Notes: generated from the letters alone by a model not told the origin. Positions 25,105 to 34,496 are shown, counted from the first letter of the stretch. The stretch: DNA of 64,000 nucleotides from Cytobacillus oceanisediminis 2691 (GCF_007678455.1 NZ_VEEP01000010.1:1-64000); one strand, 5' to 3'. Made by a program: numbers and translations.

Positions 25105-26328
25105 TTACGCTTTTGTAGTTTCTCTTTTTCCTTCCGTCTCTGCTACAATCACGGCACAGGCAGCATCACCTGTGATGTTTACAGCCGTGCGAGTCATGTC
25201 TAGCAAACGGTCAATTCCGATAATCAGGGCGATCCCTTCCACTGGCAGGTTAACGGATTGGAGGACCATCGCCAGCATGATCAGCCCCACTCCCGGAACA
25301 CCCGCGGTTCCTATGCTGGCCAGAACAGCTGTCAGGACAACCGTGATCAGTTGGGTGAAGGTCAGATCCACGTTGAATACCTGTGCGATAAAAATTGTCG
25401 CTACCCCTTGCATGATGGCGGTACCATCCATGTTGATTGTCGCACCGAGCGGTTGAACGAAACTGCTGATTGACTCAGGGACTTTTAGATTTTTCTGTGC
25501 GGTGCTCATGGAAATCGGCAGGGTAGCATTGCTGCTCGAAGTACTGAAAGCAACGCCCATCGCTGGGGCAAACCCTTTAAAGAACCAAATCGGACTTTTC
25601 TTTGCCAACAGTGCCACCGAAGATCCGTAAACGAAAATGGAATGAATCAGAAGTGCCAGCAGGACAACAGACATGTAAAGGCCCATGGCTTTGATGGCAT
25701 CGAGTCCCTGGCTGCCCACTGCTGAAACAATCAGCCCGAATGTACCATATGGTGCAAACTTCATCACCAGGTTGACTAAGTACATTAACAGGTCATTCCC
25801 CTGTTCAACGAGGTTCAGTATCCCTTTCGTTTTGTTGCCAAGCATGGTCAGGGCGAAGCCGACAAAGACGGAGAAGGTGATGATTTGGAGCATGTTTCCT
25901 TCTGCAAAGGCTTGGATAGGATTTTTAGGGATAATATTTAACAGCGTATCAGAAACCGGCGGAGCTTCTTTTGACTGGAACTCCGCATTGGCGGTGTCAA
26001 AAGTACCGACATTACCAGGCTGGAAAACATAGCTCAGAGAGATGCCGATGATGAGAGCCATAGTCGTAGTCATAAGGAAATAGGAAATGGTTTTAAGGCC
26101 GATCCTGCCAAGCTTCTTCGGATCGCCAAGTCCCGCGGTTCCAAGTGTAATCGAAAAGAAGACAATTGGCACTACGAGCATATTGATAAGGTTTAAAAAG
26201 ATTTTCCCCAGCGGTGTGAACACAAACTGATCGAGCTGCGGAAAAATGCCGGGTGCAAACAGATTGATCAGCAGCCCAGTGATTCCGCCGGCTATAAGGG
26301 CTATGATAATTTTGGTAGACAGTTTCAT
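25105..26328 (-). CDS. Dicarboxylate/amino acid:cation symporter (DAACS family)
   Basis: 407 residues from the ATG behind GAGGTTACC. GltP/GltT/DctA fold with eight helices and two re-entrant loops: the serine-rich loop FSTSSSNATLPIS and the substrate/cation motif TINMDGTAI, then GVPGVGLIML and the end helix DRLLDMTRTAVNITGD (Asp and Arg/Thr contact the substrate). Imports glutamate, aspartate or C4-dicarboxylate with Na+ or H+. Its 5' leader is a c-di-AMP riboswitch with a terminator, tying uptake to osmotic/potassium signalling. Own terminator. Confidence 0.93.
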   Translation of the reverse strand: MKLSTKIIIALIAGGITGLLINLFAPGIFPQLDQFVFTPLGKIFLNLINMLVVPIVFFSITLGTAGLGDPKKLGRIGLKTISYFLMTTTMALIIGISLSYVFQPGNVGTFDTANAEFQSKEAPPVSDTLLNIIPKNPIQAFAEGNMLQIITFSVFVGFALTMLGNKTKGILNLVEQGNDLLMYLVNLVMKFAPYGTFGLIVSAVGSQGLDAIKAMGLYMSVVLLALLIHSIFVYGSSVALLAKKSPIWFFKGFAPAMGVAFSTSSSNATLPISMSTAQKNLKVPESISSFVQPLGATINMDGTAIMQGVATIFIAQVFNVDLTFTQLITVVLTAVLASIGTAGVPGVGLIMLAMVLQSVNLPVEGIALIIGIDRLLDMTRTAVNITGDAACAVIVAETEGKRETTKA

Positions 26329-26379
26329 AAAGGTAACCTCCAAGTTGTGAATATTTTCCTGAAAAAGGCAATAAAAATA

Positions 26380-26401
26380 CACAGAGGCAAAAACCACTGT
26401 G
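26380..26401 (-). terminator. Riboswitch expression-platform terminator (symporter)
   Basis: Minus strand CACAGTGG / CCTCTGTG stem (one T-T mismatch), loop TTTTTG, followed by TATTTTTATTG; between the aptamer and the symporter start. Confidence 0.75.
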
Positions 26402-26411
26402 CATGAATGCA

Positions 26412-26568
26412 GTGTTTTCCTCTCAACACGCCTACGAGGTTAGCTGTCGGGTTCGGGTTTTGAGAGTACCCTACCTGTTAAGGATTCACCCCAATTACTA
26501 AAAAAAGTAACAATTGGTTCCCCCGCTCAAAGGATTAAGCGATTATGTATTATTTTTTTAATATAATA
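26412..26568 (-). promoter_or_regulatory. Cyclic di-AMP (ydaO-yuaA) riboswitch with promoter, symporter leader
   Basis: On the minus strand the conserved ydaO blocks occur in order: CGCTTAATCC, GAGCGGGGGAACCAA, GGGGTGAATCC, GGGTACTCTC, CCCGACAGCTAACCTCGTAG. A TG-A-TATTAT extended -10 lies at 26563-26568, just upstream. In this class c-di-AMP binding favours the terminator, shutting off downstream transport. Confidence 0.93.
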
Positions 26569-26852
26569 TCAGGTTTATCCGATTTTGGGAACAAAAAAAA
26601 TTTTCCTGATTCATCCCGTTGGCAATCTTCCCCCCTTGGAACCGACTAAATAACTAATTGATCCTATGGCCTTTTAACTAATTTTATTGTTTGCAATTTT
26701 GACCAAAATCCCTATAAAACCTAAATCTAAAACGTATGACGAAATCTGATAGTCACGATATATCAGTTTTTTTCACAACAAAAATGCCGGGTGAATTCCC
26801 TCCGTTTACAACTCCATTGTAATTATCTTCTTTTCCCCATTTTTCTAAAATG
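26569..26852. other. Intergenic, nothing further recognised
   Basis: A/T-rich region between the riboswitch promoter and the methyltransferase stop. No ORF or conserved RNA seen; a terminator for the methyltransferase is not obvious. Confidence 0.4.
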
Positions 26853-27662
26853 TTACTTCTTCCTGCCAATATAAAGTAAGTGTGTTGAAACCCCAAGAAT
26901 ACTAGGGTCAGTAGCTTTTTCTTTTATTAAATCAATAATTTTTCTTACTTCTTGATCACCTTTATCTCTCCAATAACTCCAACTATCATTGTTAAGTATC
27001 GCTCCTGGATTCGAACCTATTAAATCCAATGTTTCAAATCCTTGTGATTCCATAAAAGGATTGATGTCTGCAATATTAAAATAATACGCCCCTGTAAAAC
27101 GTCCCTCATCAGCGTGGTTAAAGCAACCTGTTTGAGAAAACCGATTAATGGTATCCATATTATCATTCGGCTTCCAATTCATCGGATTTATCAGCGATGT
27201 AAGTATGTGCCTAATTCTGGGCATAAAAGCAACGAAAACTAGTCCGCCCTTTTTGGTTACTCTATTTAACTCTTCGACAGCCTGGATACGTTCATCTTCT
27301 TTTTGTAAATGATACATAGGACCAAGCATTAACGATGCGTCGAATTGTTCATCTTTAATCATATTAAGCTCTCTGGCATCCGCTGCATAAAACCCTTCGA
27401 ATTGCCCTTCTAATTTCAATTCCTTAGCTTTATCTTTTGCGATTTCAACTAATCGTGGGGTTAAATCCGTGAGTGTTACCTTATAACCTTCTTTTGCAAG
27501 TTCCATTGAATACTTGCCGGGTCCAGCACCATTATCAAGCACGTAACCATTTTGGGGCATATATTTTTTTATAAAATGCCAATTCACTTGGAATTCAATT
27601 GGTTCACGCTCTAATCTTCCCCACTCATCAAATTGATTGTAATAGTTAATGATTTTATTCAT
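26853..27662 (-). CDS. Class I SAM-dependent methyltransferase
   Basis: 269 residues from the second Met (weak GGGTGAAATA site). Motif I is VLDNGAGPGKYSMELA (a DxGxGPGxY variant), motif II VTLTDLTP, post-I ADARELN, and LMLGPMYHLQ at motif IV, typical of the Bacillus YtxM/YqeM-like small-molecule methyltransferases with a GPMYHL motif. Acceptor unknown. Stands alone. Confidence 0.85.
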   Translation of the reverse strand: MNKIINYYNQFDEWGRLEREPIEFQVNWHFIKKYMPQNGYVLDNGAGPGKYSMELAKEGYKVTLTDLTPRLVEIAKDKAKELKLEGQFEGFYAADARELNMIKDEQFDASLMLGPMYHLQKEDERIQAVEELNRVTKKGGLVFVAFMPRIRHILTSLINPMNWKPNDNMDTINRFSQTGCFNHADEGRFTGAYYFNIADINPFMESQGFETLDLIGSNPGAILNNDSWSYWRDKGDQEVRKIIDLIKEKATDPSILGVSTHLLYIGRKK

Positions 27663-28257
27663 TATTTCACCCATATTCCACTTTTTATCTAATGAAAAGC
27701 CTTCATATCCTTTTAAGCTAAACTCCCTCGTTATTCAATAAGACCTTCATAAGAGTGCTTTAATCCTTCTTGCAAGTTTATTTTCCTTTAAAATCCTGCA
27801 GATCTTTTAAAAGACCGGAAATACATCCATGATTAACCGAGCGTCACAAATAAGGGAGATAATAAACTCAATATAACGAAATGCTTAATCGTAATCATCC
27901 ATCCAATACAACACATCTGGTACTGGGGTAAATTATATCTCCATAGAAAAGTGTTCTTTGTCTATCCATCGTTATAATTCATCTTTTCATAAACTTTACT
28001 AAACTGTATTATTCTTCCTGATAAAGAATAATCCTTCTATAAATTAACCTACTTCCTTAATTTAATAAAAGAATTCAATAAAAAGCGGCCGCTCAGGCTA
28101 CAGGTTTCCCACCTGAAACGCACTAAGAGAGACCGAGAATACCCTGTCATAATAAGACTTTTTCAGCATTCCTTTCGTCATCACTCCTTGCATTTTGCTG
28201 GCTGCAAAGTTTTTATTAACTGCTTTACATGTGTCTTCCACGTTGAATCTGAAAAAG
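27663..28257. other. Long intergenic region, no gene
   Basis: About 600 bp, A/T-rich, no supported ORF. A CAGGT/ACCTG mini-hairpin lies near 28101. A 61-codon frame at 28181-28366 is a shadow of the DUF3231 gene end and its terminator. Confidence 0.5.
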
Positions 28258-28291
28258 GGAGGAGCCTATGATCAGGCGCTTCCCTGTGAAC
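28258..28291 (-). terminator. Probable terminator of DUF3231 copy 1
   Basis: Minus strand GGGAAGCGCCT / AGGCTCCTCCC (two mismatches), loop GATCAT, then TTTTTC. Confidence 0.7.
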
Positions 28292-28295
28292 ATTC

Positions 28296-29312
28296 CTACT
28301 CTTCCCCTTTAATGAGCTTTTCCCGATCCACAAACATCGGAGGCTGCTCGAGCCAGCCTCTTTCAATAATCATCTGGGCTCCATCTTCGGAATAGGCTAA
28401 AGCTCTTAAAATAAAACCGCTGTACATGGCTCCTACATCTCTTCTCATACTCAGGGACAAAGCCATTCCATAAGCAGCTATGCCCAATTGGGAAAGGATG
28501 CCTACCACAAAGAGCATCAGCCGGTCAGAATATGGCGCATCAGTTGAATCACTGACGATAGCATCCCAGGTCATCGAGTTGGGGACATTGCTTTCCATCA
28601 AAACATGATGGCTCTCCCTCAAGATTTTGTCGCAAAATTGGACACCTGAATAAAAATAAGATTTCAGATCACGATCCTGGGTTACCTGGGCAAAGCCTAA
28701 TAGTGTGGATTTCCCCAGCTCATTATGAAGCGAGGTCAAATAGAGATGATTTACCTCATTCCCCAGAAGCGGCCGCTTTTTCCCGAACCAGCCTGTCAGG
28801 AAGTTTTGCTTTTCCACGAAGTCCACCTTCTTGGGATAGTTCATGTATGGCGGCCGGATGTAAACCCCTTTCTTCTTCATCAGTGTGGTAATCTCACGGT
28901 AAAGCTCCGTTGCCTGTTTGTGGAATTTTTCAAAAAGAGCACGGATATCATCCCTGGATGAAGTCGCAATGGCACTGGAATGGCTCGTCAAGCCAAACTT
29001 GCTCATATGCTGCATGTACTCCATGTAAAAAATATCAGAAAAGAGCCGTGGAGCAGACAGATTCACATGCTTTTCAACCGGGAATCCTTCTGGCCTGGCG
29101 ATGCCCTCCTGCTTATAAATTTCACTAATGTCTTCCAAATGAGAGTCCGCCACTTCGATCGTGAATTCAAGAAGTGGTTTTACTTCCGGATCATCAACCA
29201 TTTGAAGGAAATGAGTCAGTATACATTTAACAACACTGTCGTTAATATATGTATCCCATAAATTCGAAATCTCCGCACAGGTTAAATGAGCCTTTTGATT
29301 TGATGCTTCCAT
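28296..29312 (-). CDS. DUF3231 protein, copy 1 (ferritin-like four-helix, spore-coat-related family)
   Basis: 338 residues from the ATG behind CTGGAGGGG; a frame extension upstream lacks a binding site. Two tandem DUF3231 halves: residues about 8-160 starting LTCAEISNLWDTYINDS, and about 175-325 starting LLGNEVNHLYLTS. Ends with the family signature ERGWLEQPPMF. The family (B. halodurans BH2358 has a ferritin-like structure and was called a putative spore coat protein) is confined largely to sporeformers; its biochemistry is unknown. Divergent from a ferritin gene with a 189-bp shared promoter region. Paralogues at 56278 and 58083. Confidence 0.87.
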   Translation of the reverse strand: MEASNQKAHLTCAEISNLWDTYINDSVVKCILTHFLQMVDDPEVKPLLEFTIEVADSHLEDISEIYKQEGIARPEGFPVEKHVNLSAPRLFSDIFYMEYMQHMSKFGLTSHSSAIATSSRDDIRALFEKFHKQATELYREITTLMKKKGVYIRPPYMNYPKKVDFVEKQNFLTGWFGKKRPLLGNEVNHLYLTSLHNELGKSTLLGFAQVTQDRDLKSYFYSGVQFCDKILRESHHVLMESNVPNSMTWDAIVSDSTDAPYSDRLMLFVVGILSQLGIAAYGMALSLSMRRDVGAMYSGFILRALAYSEDGAQMIIERGWLEQPPMFVDREKLIKGEE

Positions 29313-29501
29313 ACATACCCCTCCAGAAAAACAACAAGATGTTATTATAGTTTTTCCTGTTCCATCCAAATAATGTATTTGAATTCTTAAGACCTCCTTG
29401 AAAAAAAGAGCCCGAATAAAAACATATAAAACAAGTTTCACAAATGCCCATTTCCTATAAACTAAACTGTAGATTTTATTGAAATCGGGGAGTGAAAAAA
29501 A

Positions 29502-30002
29502 ATGAATGAGGAACTTCAAAGCTTGTTTAATGATTTAATTCAACTGGAGCATGTTTCTTCAACCTTATATCTCGCGATGTCCGCTGCTATGGCCAGACAG
29601 AATTATACAGGGATTGCTCATTGGTTAAGGCTGCAATCAGAAGAAGAGAGAACCCATATGCTGACCTTAGTTGATTTTGTCCTGGACCGGGATGGTACAG
29701 TCCAAATCAACAGCATTCCTGCCCAGCCAACCGACTTCGGAACTCCGCTTGAGACATTTCAAAAGGTATTGAGCCATGAACAATATGTCACCAATACTTA
29801 CCGCCAGGCCTATAACTATGTGAATCCAATCGACCCTCAGGCTGCTTTGATCGTCCAGGACCTTTTAAGGGAACAAATAGATGAAGAAGCACAAGCCAAA
29901 ACCATCATTGATCGCCTTAAACTTGCGGGAAATAACCCTTCCGCTCTTTTACTGATTGATCAAGAATTAGGGGCCAGAGCGGCTGCCCCGGCAGCAGGCT
30001 AA
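29502..30002 (+). CDS. Non-haem ferritin
   Basis: 166 residues. Ferritin four-helix bundle: LNDLIQLEHVSSTLYLAMS-like helix A with the first Glu (QLEH), HWLRLQSEEERTHMLTLVDFVL carrying ExxH (about residues 48-52), FQKVLSHEQYVTNTYRQAYNY and LLREQIDEEAQAKTIIDRL with the late Glu/Gln ligands. Stores iron as ferric mineral in a 24-mer. Starts after GGGAGTG. Shares its promoter region with DUF3231 copy 1. Followed by a strong terminator. Confidence 0.88.
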   Translation: MNEELQSLFNDLIQLEHVSSTLYLAMSAAMARQNYTGIAHWLRLQSEEERTHMLTLVDFVLDRDGTVQINSIPAQPTDFGTPLETFQKVLSHEQYVTNTYRQAYNYVNPIDPQAALIVQDLLREQIDEEAQAKTIIDRLKLAGNNPSALLLIDQELGARAAAPAAG

Positions 30003-30057
30003 ATTTTAGTATAGTTACATTCAGCTGGCTGATAACTATCTCAATTTCACGTTAAAA

Positions 30058-30085
30058 GGCAAAGGGGCATCCCCTTTGCCTTTTT
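30058..30085 (+). terminator. Intrinsic terminator of the ferritin gene
   Basis: GGCAAAGGGG / CCCCTTTGCC, 3-nt loop, then TTTTT. Confidence 0.95.
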
Positions 30086-30128
30086 GGATTTTAAACGGAA
30101 GGATACAAGGGGAGCTTTCCAAAGCCCC

Positions 30129-30297
30129 TCACTGCCCTTTGTTTTTAATCGCCGTTCTGTCCTCCATCTGCGGTGGCTCCTCAAACCAGCCGGTCTTAAT
30201 TCAAAATCCCAATACCTTCCATATCATAGAAGTAGACACCTTTAGCGAACACGATGGATTTCATGGCAAGTTCATTTCTTAAGCTAGAAAATGCCCC
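30129..30297 (-). pseudogene. C-terminal remnant of a DUF3231 gene, frameshifted
   Basis: On the minus strand AFSSLRNELAMKSIVFAKG continues to MEGIGILN and, after a single-base frame change, KTGWFEEPPQMEDRTAIKNK and a stop. These line up with the ends of the three intact DUF3231 proteins (SMRADLIVH / KNGWQEEPPVSDDR and SMRRDVGAM / ERGWLEQPPMFVDR). Only about 55 codons remain. A 12-bp direct repeat CTCACTGCCCTT lies at 30128 and 30299, flanking the fragment 171 bp apart. Confidence 0.75.
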
Positions 30298-30310
30298 GCT
30301 CACTGCCCTT

Positions 30311-30811
30311 AAGAAAATCCAAAACCATTAAGGTGTAAATGCAGGAAATGGCAAGGAGTTAGAATCGGGCACCAAGGGATCTGCTCTGTATTTTTCCAAA
30401 GCATGATATCTCTACTGAAAAACACAGCCAATCAATCCTCCAATTTTAATCAAACGTTTGATTAAATAAACTAAACCCTTATTAAACGGGCTTCCTAACA
30501 AAAAAATCACACTGAGCCCAACTCATAACCCATAAGGTTAATCTCTCTTCTGCTTTGAACTTACAGTCTTCTTAAACAGTGCAACAGTCACTAATCCATT
30601 TTGACTACATATGAAATTATCTCTTTTACTGTCTTTTTCCCTGTACTTACAAAAGTGTACACGTTACAAAAAGAGGAAATATCCTCAAATTTCACAGTAC
30701 ACAGATGCCGTTTTACCAGGTGCAATGATATTTAATATTTTGTTTCAGAATTTCTCAAAGAAAATCTAATGCTCAACAGAAACTATTTCGAATCAGCATT
30801 TTTCAGCATAA
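30311..30811. other. Intergenic region, nothing recognised
   Basis: About 500 bp, A/T-rich. Contains a few short inverted repeats (for example AATCAAACGTTTGATT near 30455) but no supported ORF, RNA or regulator site with a partner gene. Confidence 0.4.
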
Positions 30812-30837
30812 AAGAAGCTCCCCATTCCTGGGAAGCT
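30812..30837 (-). terminator. Intrinsic terminator of the cadA-like gene
   Basis: Minus strand AGCTTCCC / GGGGAGCT stem followed by TCTTTTATG, just past the ATPase stop. Confidence 0.8.
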
Positions 30838-30842
30838 GTTGT

Positions 30843-32972
30843 TTATTTGTCTTTAACTCCGAGAAGTCTTAGGCTGTTCAAGGTAACAAGTAAAGTTGCG
30901 CCCATATCAGCGAATATTGCAATCCAAAGGGTGAGCCACCCTGGAATCACGAGCAATAACGCGATAAGCTTTAAGCCTAAAGCGAAGGTTATATTTTGTT
31001 TAATGATCGTTAAAGCTTTTCTGCTTAGTTTTACCGTAAAGGGAAGCTTTCCTAAGTCATCGGCCATCAGGGCAATATCAGCGGTTTCTAATGCTGTGTC
31101 TGTCCCCGCACCTCCCATTGCCACCCCAACAGTTGAGGCTGCAAGAGCAGGAGCATCGTTCACTCCATCACCGACCATGGATACGCGGTTAAATTCATTT
31201 CTGAGGTCTTTGATGTAGTTAAGCTTATCCTGCGGTAAAAGCTCTGCTTTAATATCCGAAACGCCTACTTGCTGTCCAATGGCATTCGCAGTCCTTGAGT
31301 TATCTCCTGTTAACATGATTGTTTTCTCGATACCTAAGGAGTGAAGTTTTTGTATCACTTTTTGACTATTTTCCCTCACTTCATCTGCAACCGCGATCAA
31401 TGCGGTAATTTTCGTTGACGTTCCAGCAACCATCACAGTCTTACCCTGATTTTGCAGGGCTTCCACTTTCTTCTTTAGTTCGGAGCTAATCCCCCCAGCA
31501 AGGATTTCGTCGAACAAATTCGGGCTGCCGACAAAATAGGTCTCACCGTTGATATTTCCTTTTATTCCTTTACCCGTTATGGAGGAGAAGTCATGAATAT
31601 CAACACTTTGATAATCCAGGCTTTCCTCCTCTGCCTTTTTCATGATCGCCGAAGCCAACGGGTGTTGTGATCCATTTTCCAGTGCAGCAATGATTTTTAA
31701 TTGTTCGTTTGAGGCTCCATCTTGCGGAAGGTAATCGGTGACGACAGGAACCCCTTTTGTCAATGTTCCTGTCTTATCGAAAGCAATGGCTTTTATCGAT
31801 CCCAATTCTTCCAGATGAATTCCACCCTTAATTAATACGCCGTTACGAGCTGCATTTCCGATTGCAGTAACAATTGAAACAGGAGTAGAAACTACAAGGG
31901 CGCAAGGGCAACCGACCACCAGTACAGCCAACCCTTGATAAATCCAGGTGCTCCAATCAGCTCCGAAAAGCGGGGGAAGTACGGCAACTCCAAGGGCGAT
32001 TAACATAATGACAGGCGTATAGTACTTTGCAAAGCGGTCAACAAACGCCTGTGAAGGTGCTCGCTCACCTTGAGCTTCTTCAACCAGATGAATAATTTTC
32101 GCAATGGTCGTGTCGTCTACATGCTTGGTTACTTTAACCTCTAGCAGTCCTTCTTCATTAAGAGTTCCGGCAAAAACTTCATCATCGATTTTTTTAGCCA
32201 CTGGTACGGACTCTCCAGTGATCGCTGCCTGGTTAACAGCAGAAGTTCCCTTTAAAACGATGCCATCCATCGCAATTTTTTGCCCGGGTTTAACAATCAT
32301 GATGTCTCCAATTTGAATTTCATCGACCTGGATCATCAGTTCCTGACTGCCTCTTCTGATCAGGGCTTCCCTTGGTGCAATGTCCATTAATGACCGAATG
32401 GATTGACGGGCTTTATCCATCGAGTAGGTTTCAAGGGCTTCACTGATGGCAAACAGGATGACAACCGTAGCACCTTCTCCCCATTCACCAATGACTGCTG
32501 CACCAATGACGGCAATGGTCATTAAGGTTTTCATATCAAAATTTAATCGAAACAGGTTTTTCAATCCTGTGTTAAACAGACGATAGCCACCTATTAAGAT
32601 AGAGGCTGCGTATGCAATAATGGACGCAATATTCTCTTCACCGTTCAATTGTCCGGAAATCCATCCCATCAGCAAGAAAACAAATGAGGTGATGACTGTA
32701 GCATGCTTTTTCAAAAATGGCTCTTTCTTTTCTTCAAATCGTTCCTTCTCCGGTATGACTTTAAGATTCTCGAAAGCCCCGGCCTTTTCAAGTTGTTCAA
32801 TGGAAGCATTCCCGTATAAAACAAGTTTGGAAGCGCCAAAGTTAACACTTGCATCTGAAACACCCTCCAGGTGTTTTACGTTCTTTTCGAACGTAGTAGC
32901 ACAGCCTGCTCAGGAGAATCCCTGTACACGGTATACATGTTTTTCGGCTGATTGCTCAATCGCTTTATCCAT
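30843..32972 (-). CDS. cadA: CadA-like P1B-type metal-exporting ATPase with in-frame TGA at the first CxxC Cys
   Basis: If read through, 709 residues, the normal CadA length. The ATG at 32970-32972 overlaps the cadC stop by 8 bp behind AAAAGGAGGGG, so this is the natural start. Codon 21 is TGA (32910-32912), precisely where the HMA metal-binding motif GFSCAGCA needs its first Cys; reading continues [16 protein letters not shown]. The rest is intact: [10 protein letters not shown] (metal site), DKTGTLT (phosphorylation), QHPLA (HP motif), [11 protein letters not shown], eight helices. It should export Cd/Zn/Pb. Options: a selenocysteine or read-through codon, a nonsense mutation leaving translation from the in-frame TTG at 32714 (623 residues without the HMA domain), or a sequencing error. 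Confidence 0.85.
32868..32912 (-). other. In-frame TGA followed by a SECIS-like hairpin
   Basis: Immediately after the TGA the mRNA can fold as CAG..GTG..TACGTTC-GAAAA-GAACGTA..CAC..CTG. The apical loop is 5 nt, begins with G and starts 21 nt after the TGA. This fits the general bacterial SECIS layout. The inner stem also happens to encode TFEKNV, a natural sequence in CadA proteins, so it may be coincidence. Confidence 0.35.
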
Positions 32973-33333
32973 GCACTTTCCCCTCCTTTTCATGAGTGAA
33001 GGCTAGTTGAATCAGTTGTTTGACATGTTCATCATCCAGCGAGTAAAACACAAGCTTTCCATCTTTACGATGTTTTGCCAGCCCCATGTTGCGGAGCAGG
33101 CGTAAATGATGAGAAGCAGTTGCTGTTGTACACTCTACAATATTGGCGACGTCACACACACAAAGCTCATCTTCTTCACTTAATGCAAAAGCTATTTTTA
33201 GTCTTGTATCGTCTGCCAATGCCTTGAACATTTTAGAAACAGAAACTGTATTATGTTTAGATAAAGATTCCTTTACCCTGTTCACTTTTGGTCCATCAAA
33301 ACATGTTATTTCACACACATCATCATGTTTCAA
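32965..33333 (-). CDS. cadC: CadC, ArsR/SmtB-family metal-sensing repressor
   Basis: 122 residues from a TTG behind AGAGGTG (the longer frame adds MRGENR). Starts KHDDVCEITCFDGPKVNRV, whose two N-terminal Cys plus ELCVCDVAN form the four-Cys alpha3N site of CadC that senses Cd/Pb/Bi. Winged helix: ATASHHLRLLRNMGLAKHRKDGKLVFYSL. Represses itself and cadA, released by metal. The stop overlaps the cadA ATG. Confidence 0.93.
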   Translation of the reverse strand: MKHDDVCEITCFDGPKVNRVKESLSKHNTVSVSKMFKALADDTRLKIAFALSEEDELCVCDVANIVECTTATASHHLRLLRNMGLAKHRKDGKLVFYSLDDEHVKQLIQLAFTHEKEGKVHG

Positions 33334-33351
33334 ACGATTCTCACCTCTCAT

Positions 33352-33367
33352 TCAAACATTCATTTGA
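33352..33367. promoter_or_regulatory. Probable cadO operator
   Basis: Inverted repeat TCAAA-N6-TTTGA just upstream of cadC, the layout of the CadC operator in S. aureus. Position fits repression of the cadCA promoter. Confidence 0.65.
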
Positions 33368-33863
33368 GTATCAGTATATGCAATGGATTTCAAATAGTCA
33401 AACGATTATTAGAATATTATAAGATCTGATCCGGTTGGATATGGTCAGATTTTAAGGGACTGCATTTTACGGGTCGATTCTAGAAGGATGTAAAGAAGTA
33501 CAGGCTAGTTAAACAATTAACAATAAAAAAAGAATGGAAGCCCATTCTTTTCTGTGTACCAATTATTCTCTGTTTTTTAAAGTTTTCATACCTTTTTGGG
33601 GCTGGTCCAGAGCCTTCGCATCATGTTGTATAGCAACCAGGTAAACCATATTGTGCACAGCCAATTTCTTTAGCTACAAAAATCTTAATATATTCTTCCA
33701 CTTACCAGTCAAAAAATAAGCCTGTATTTGAGCTTGTTATTTAACTGCCCTTCCATTCCCTTTTCAACTGCCTATTATGCCGCGTACAAAACCGGATTCC
33801 TGGTTTTTTTAAAAAACCTCAGGGTAAAGAAATACTAATACCATGACATAAGGAGATGTAGCA
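33368..33863. other. Intergenic region with an orphan hairpin
   Basis: About 500 bp. At 33528-33551 a hairpin AAAAGAATGG / CCATTCTTTT with a short loop resembles a terminator in both directions, but no intact gene adjoins it. Rest is featureless A/T-rich sequence. Confidence 0.4.
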
Positions 33864-34496
33864 ATGAGCATTAAAGCGCTAGTTTTGAATTGCAGTTTGA
33901 AAGACAGCACGCAGCAATCCAATACCCGTGCGCTGATTGACGAGATTGTAAAGATTTTTGATGAAAACGGAGTGGAGACGGAAGTACTCAGGATGGCTGA
34001 CTACCATATCGGCTTTGGGATTACCCATGAGGCAGTTAATGAAAAGGATCACTGGCCAGAAATCTTTGAAAAAGTGAAGCAGGCGGATATCCTTTTGCTT
34101 GGCTCGCCGGTTTGGCTTGGCGAACAGAGCAGTCTGGCCACTTTAGTGGTGGAAAGATTGTATGGCGGAAGCAGCCTTACGAACGAAAAAGGCCAGTATA
34201 TCTACTATAACAAGGTAGGCGGAGTGGCAGTGACCGGGAATGAAGACGGGGCGAAAAATGTCTCTAGCTACCTAATTTACGCCTTGTCCCATATTGGGTT
34301 TACAATACCTCCAAATGTCGATACCTATTGGGTAGGTGAAGCGGGCCCTGGCCCTTCCTTTATCGAGGCAAACGGGAGAGAGAACGAATTTACGATGCAA
34401 CACGTAAAAACCACTGCCTACAATTTACTGCATTTTGCCCGGCTGCTGAAGGAACATCCGATTCCGGCAGAAGGAAATGTGAGTGACAGCCAATAA
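33864..34496 (+). CDS. Flavodoxin-fold NAD(P)H-dependent FMN oxidoreductase
   Basis: 210 residues; ATG after AAGGAGATG. Flavodoxin-like fold: ALVLNCSLKDSTQQSNTRALID (FMN phosphate loop), ADILLLGSPVWLGEQSSLA, and VGGVAVTGNEDGAKN. Members reduce FMN, quinones or azo compounds with NAD(P)H; the WrbA/IsdG-type partner cannot be told. Monocistronic with a good terminator. Confidence 0.85.
   Translation: MSIKALVLNCSLKDSTQQSNTRALIDEIVKIFDENGVETEVLRMADYHIGFGITHEAVNEKDHWPEIFEKVKQADILLLGSPVWLGEQSSLATLVVERLYGGSSLTNEKGQYIYYNKVGGVAVTGNEDGAKNVSSYLIYALSHIGFTIPPNVDTYWVGEAGPGPSFIEANGRENEFTMQHVKTTAYNLLHFARLLKEHPIPAEGNVSDSQ

Noticed and set aside
28181-28366. 61-codon ORF on the minus strand
   Set aside because: Shadow frame over the end of DUF3231 copy 1 and its terminator.
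30843-32714. Treating the ATPase simply as a 623-residue protein starting at TTG
   Set aside because: The upstream in-frame HMA domain, the overlap with cadC and the strong binding site show that the gene originally starts at 32972; the internal TTG is only a fallback.
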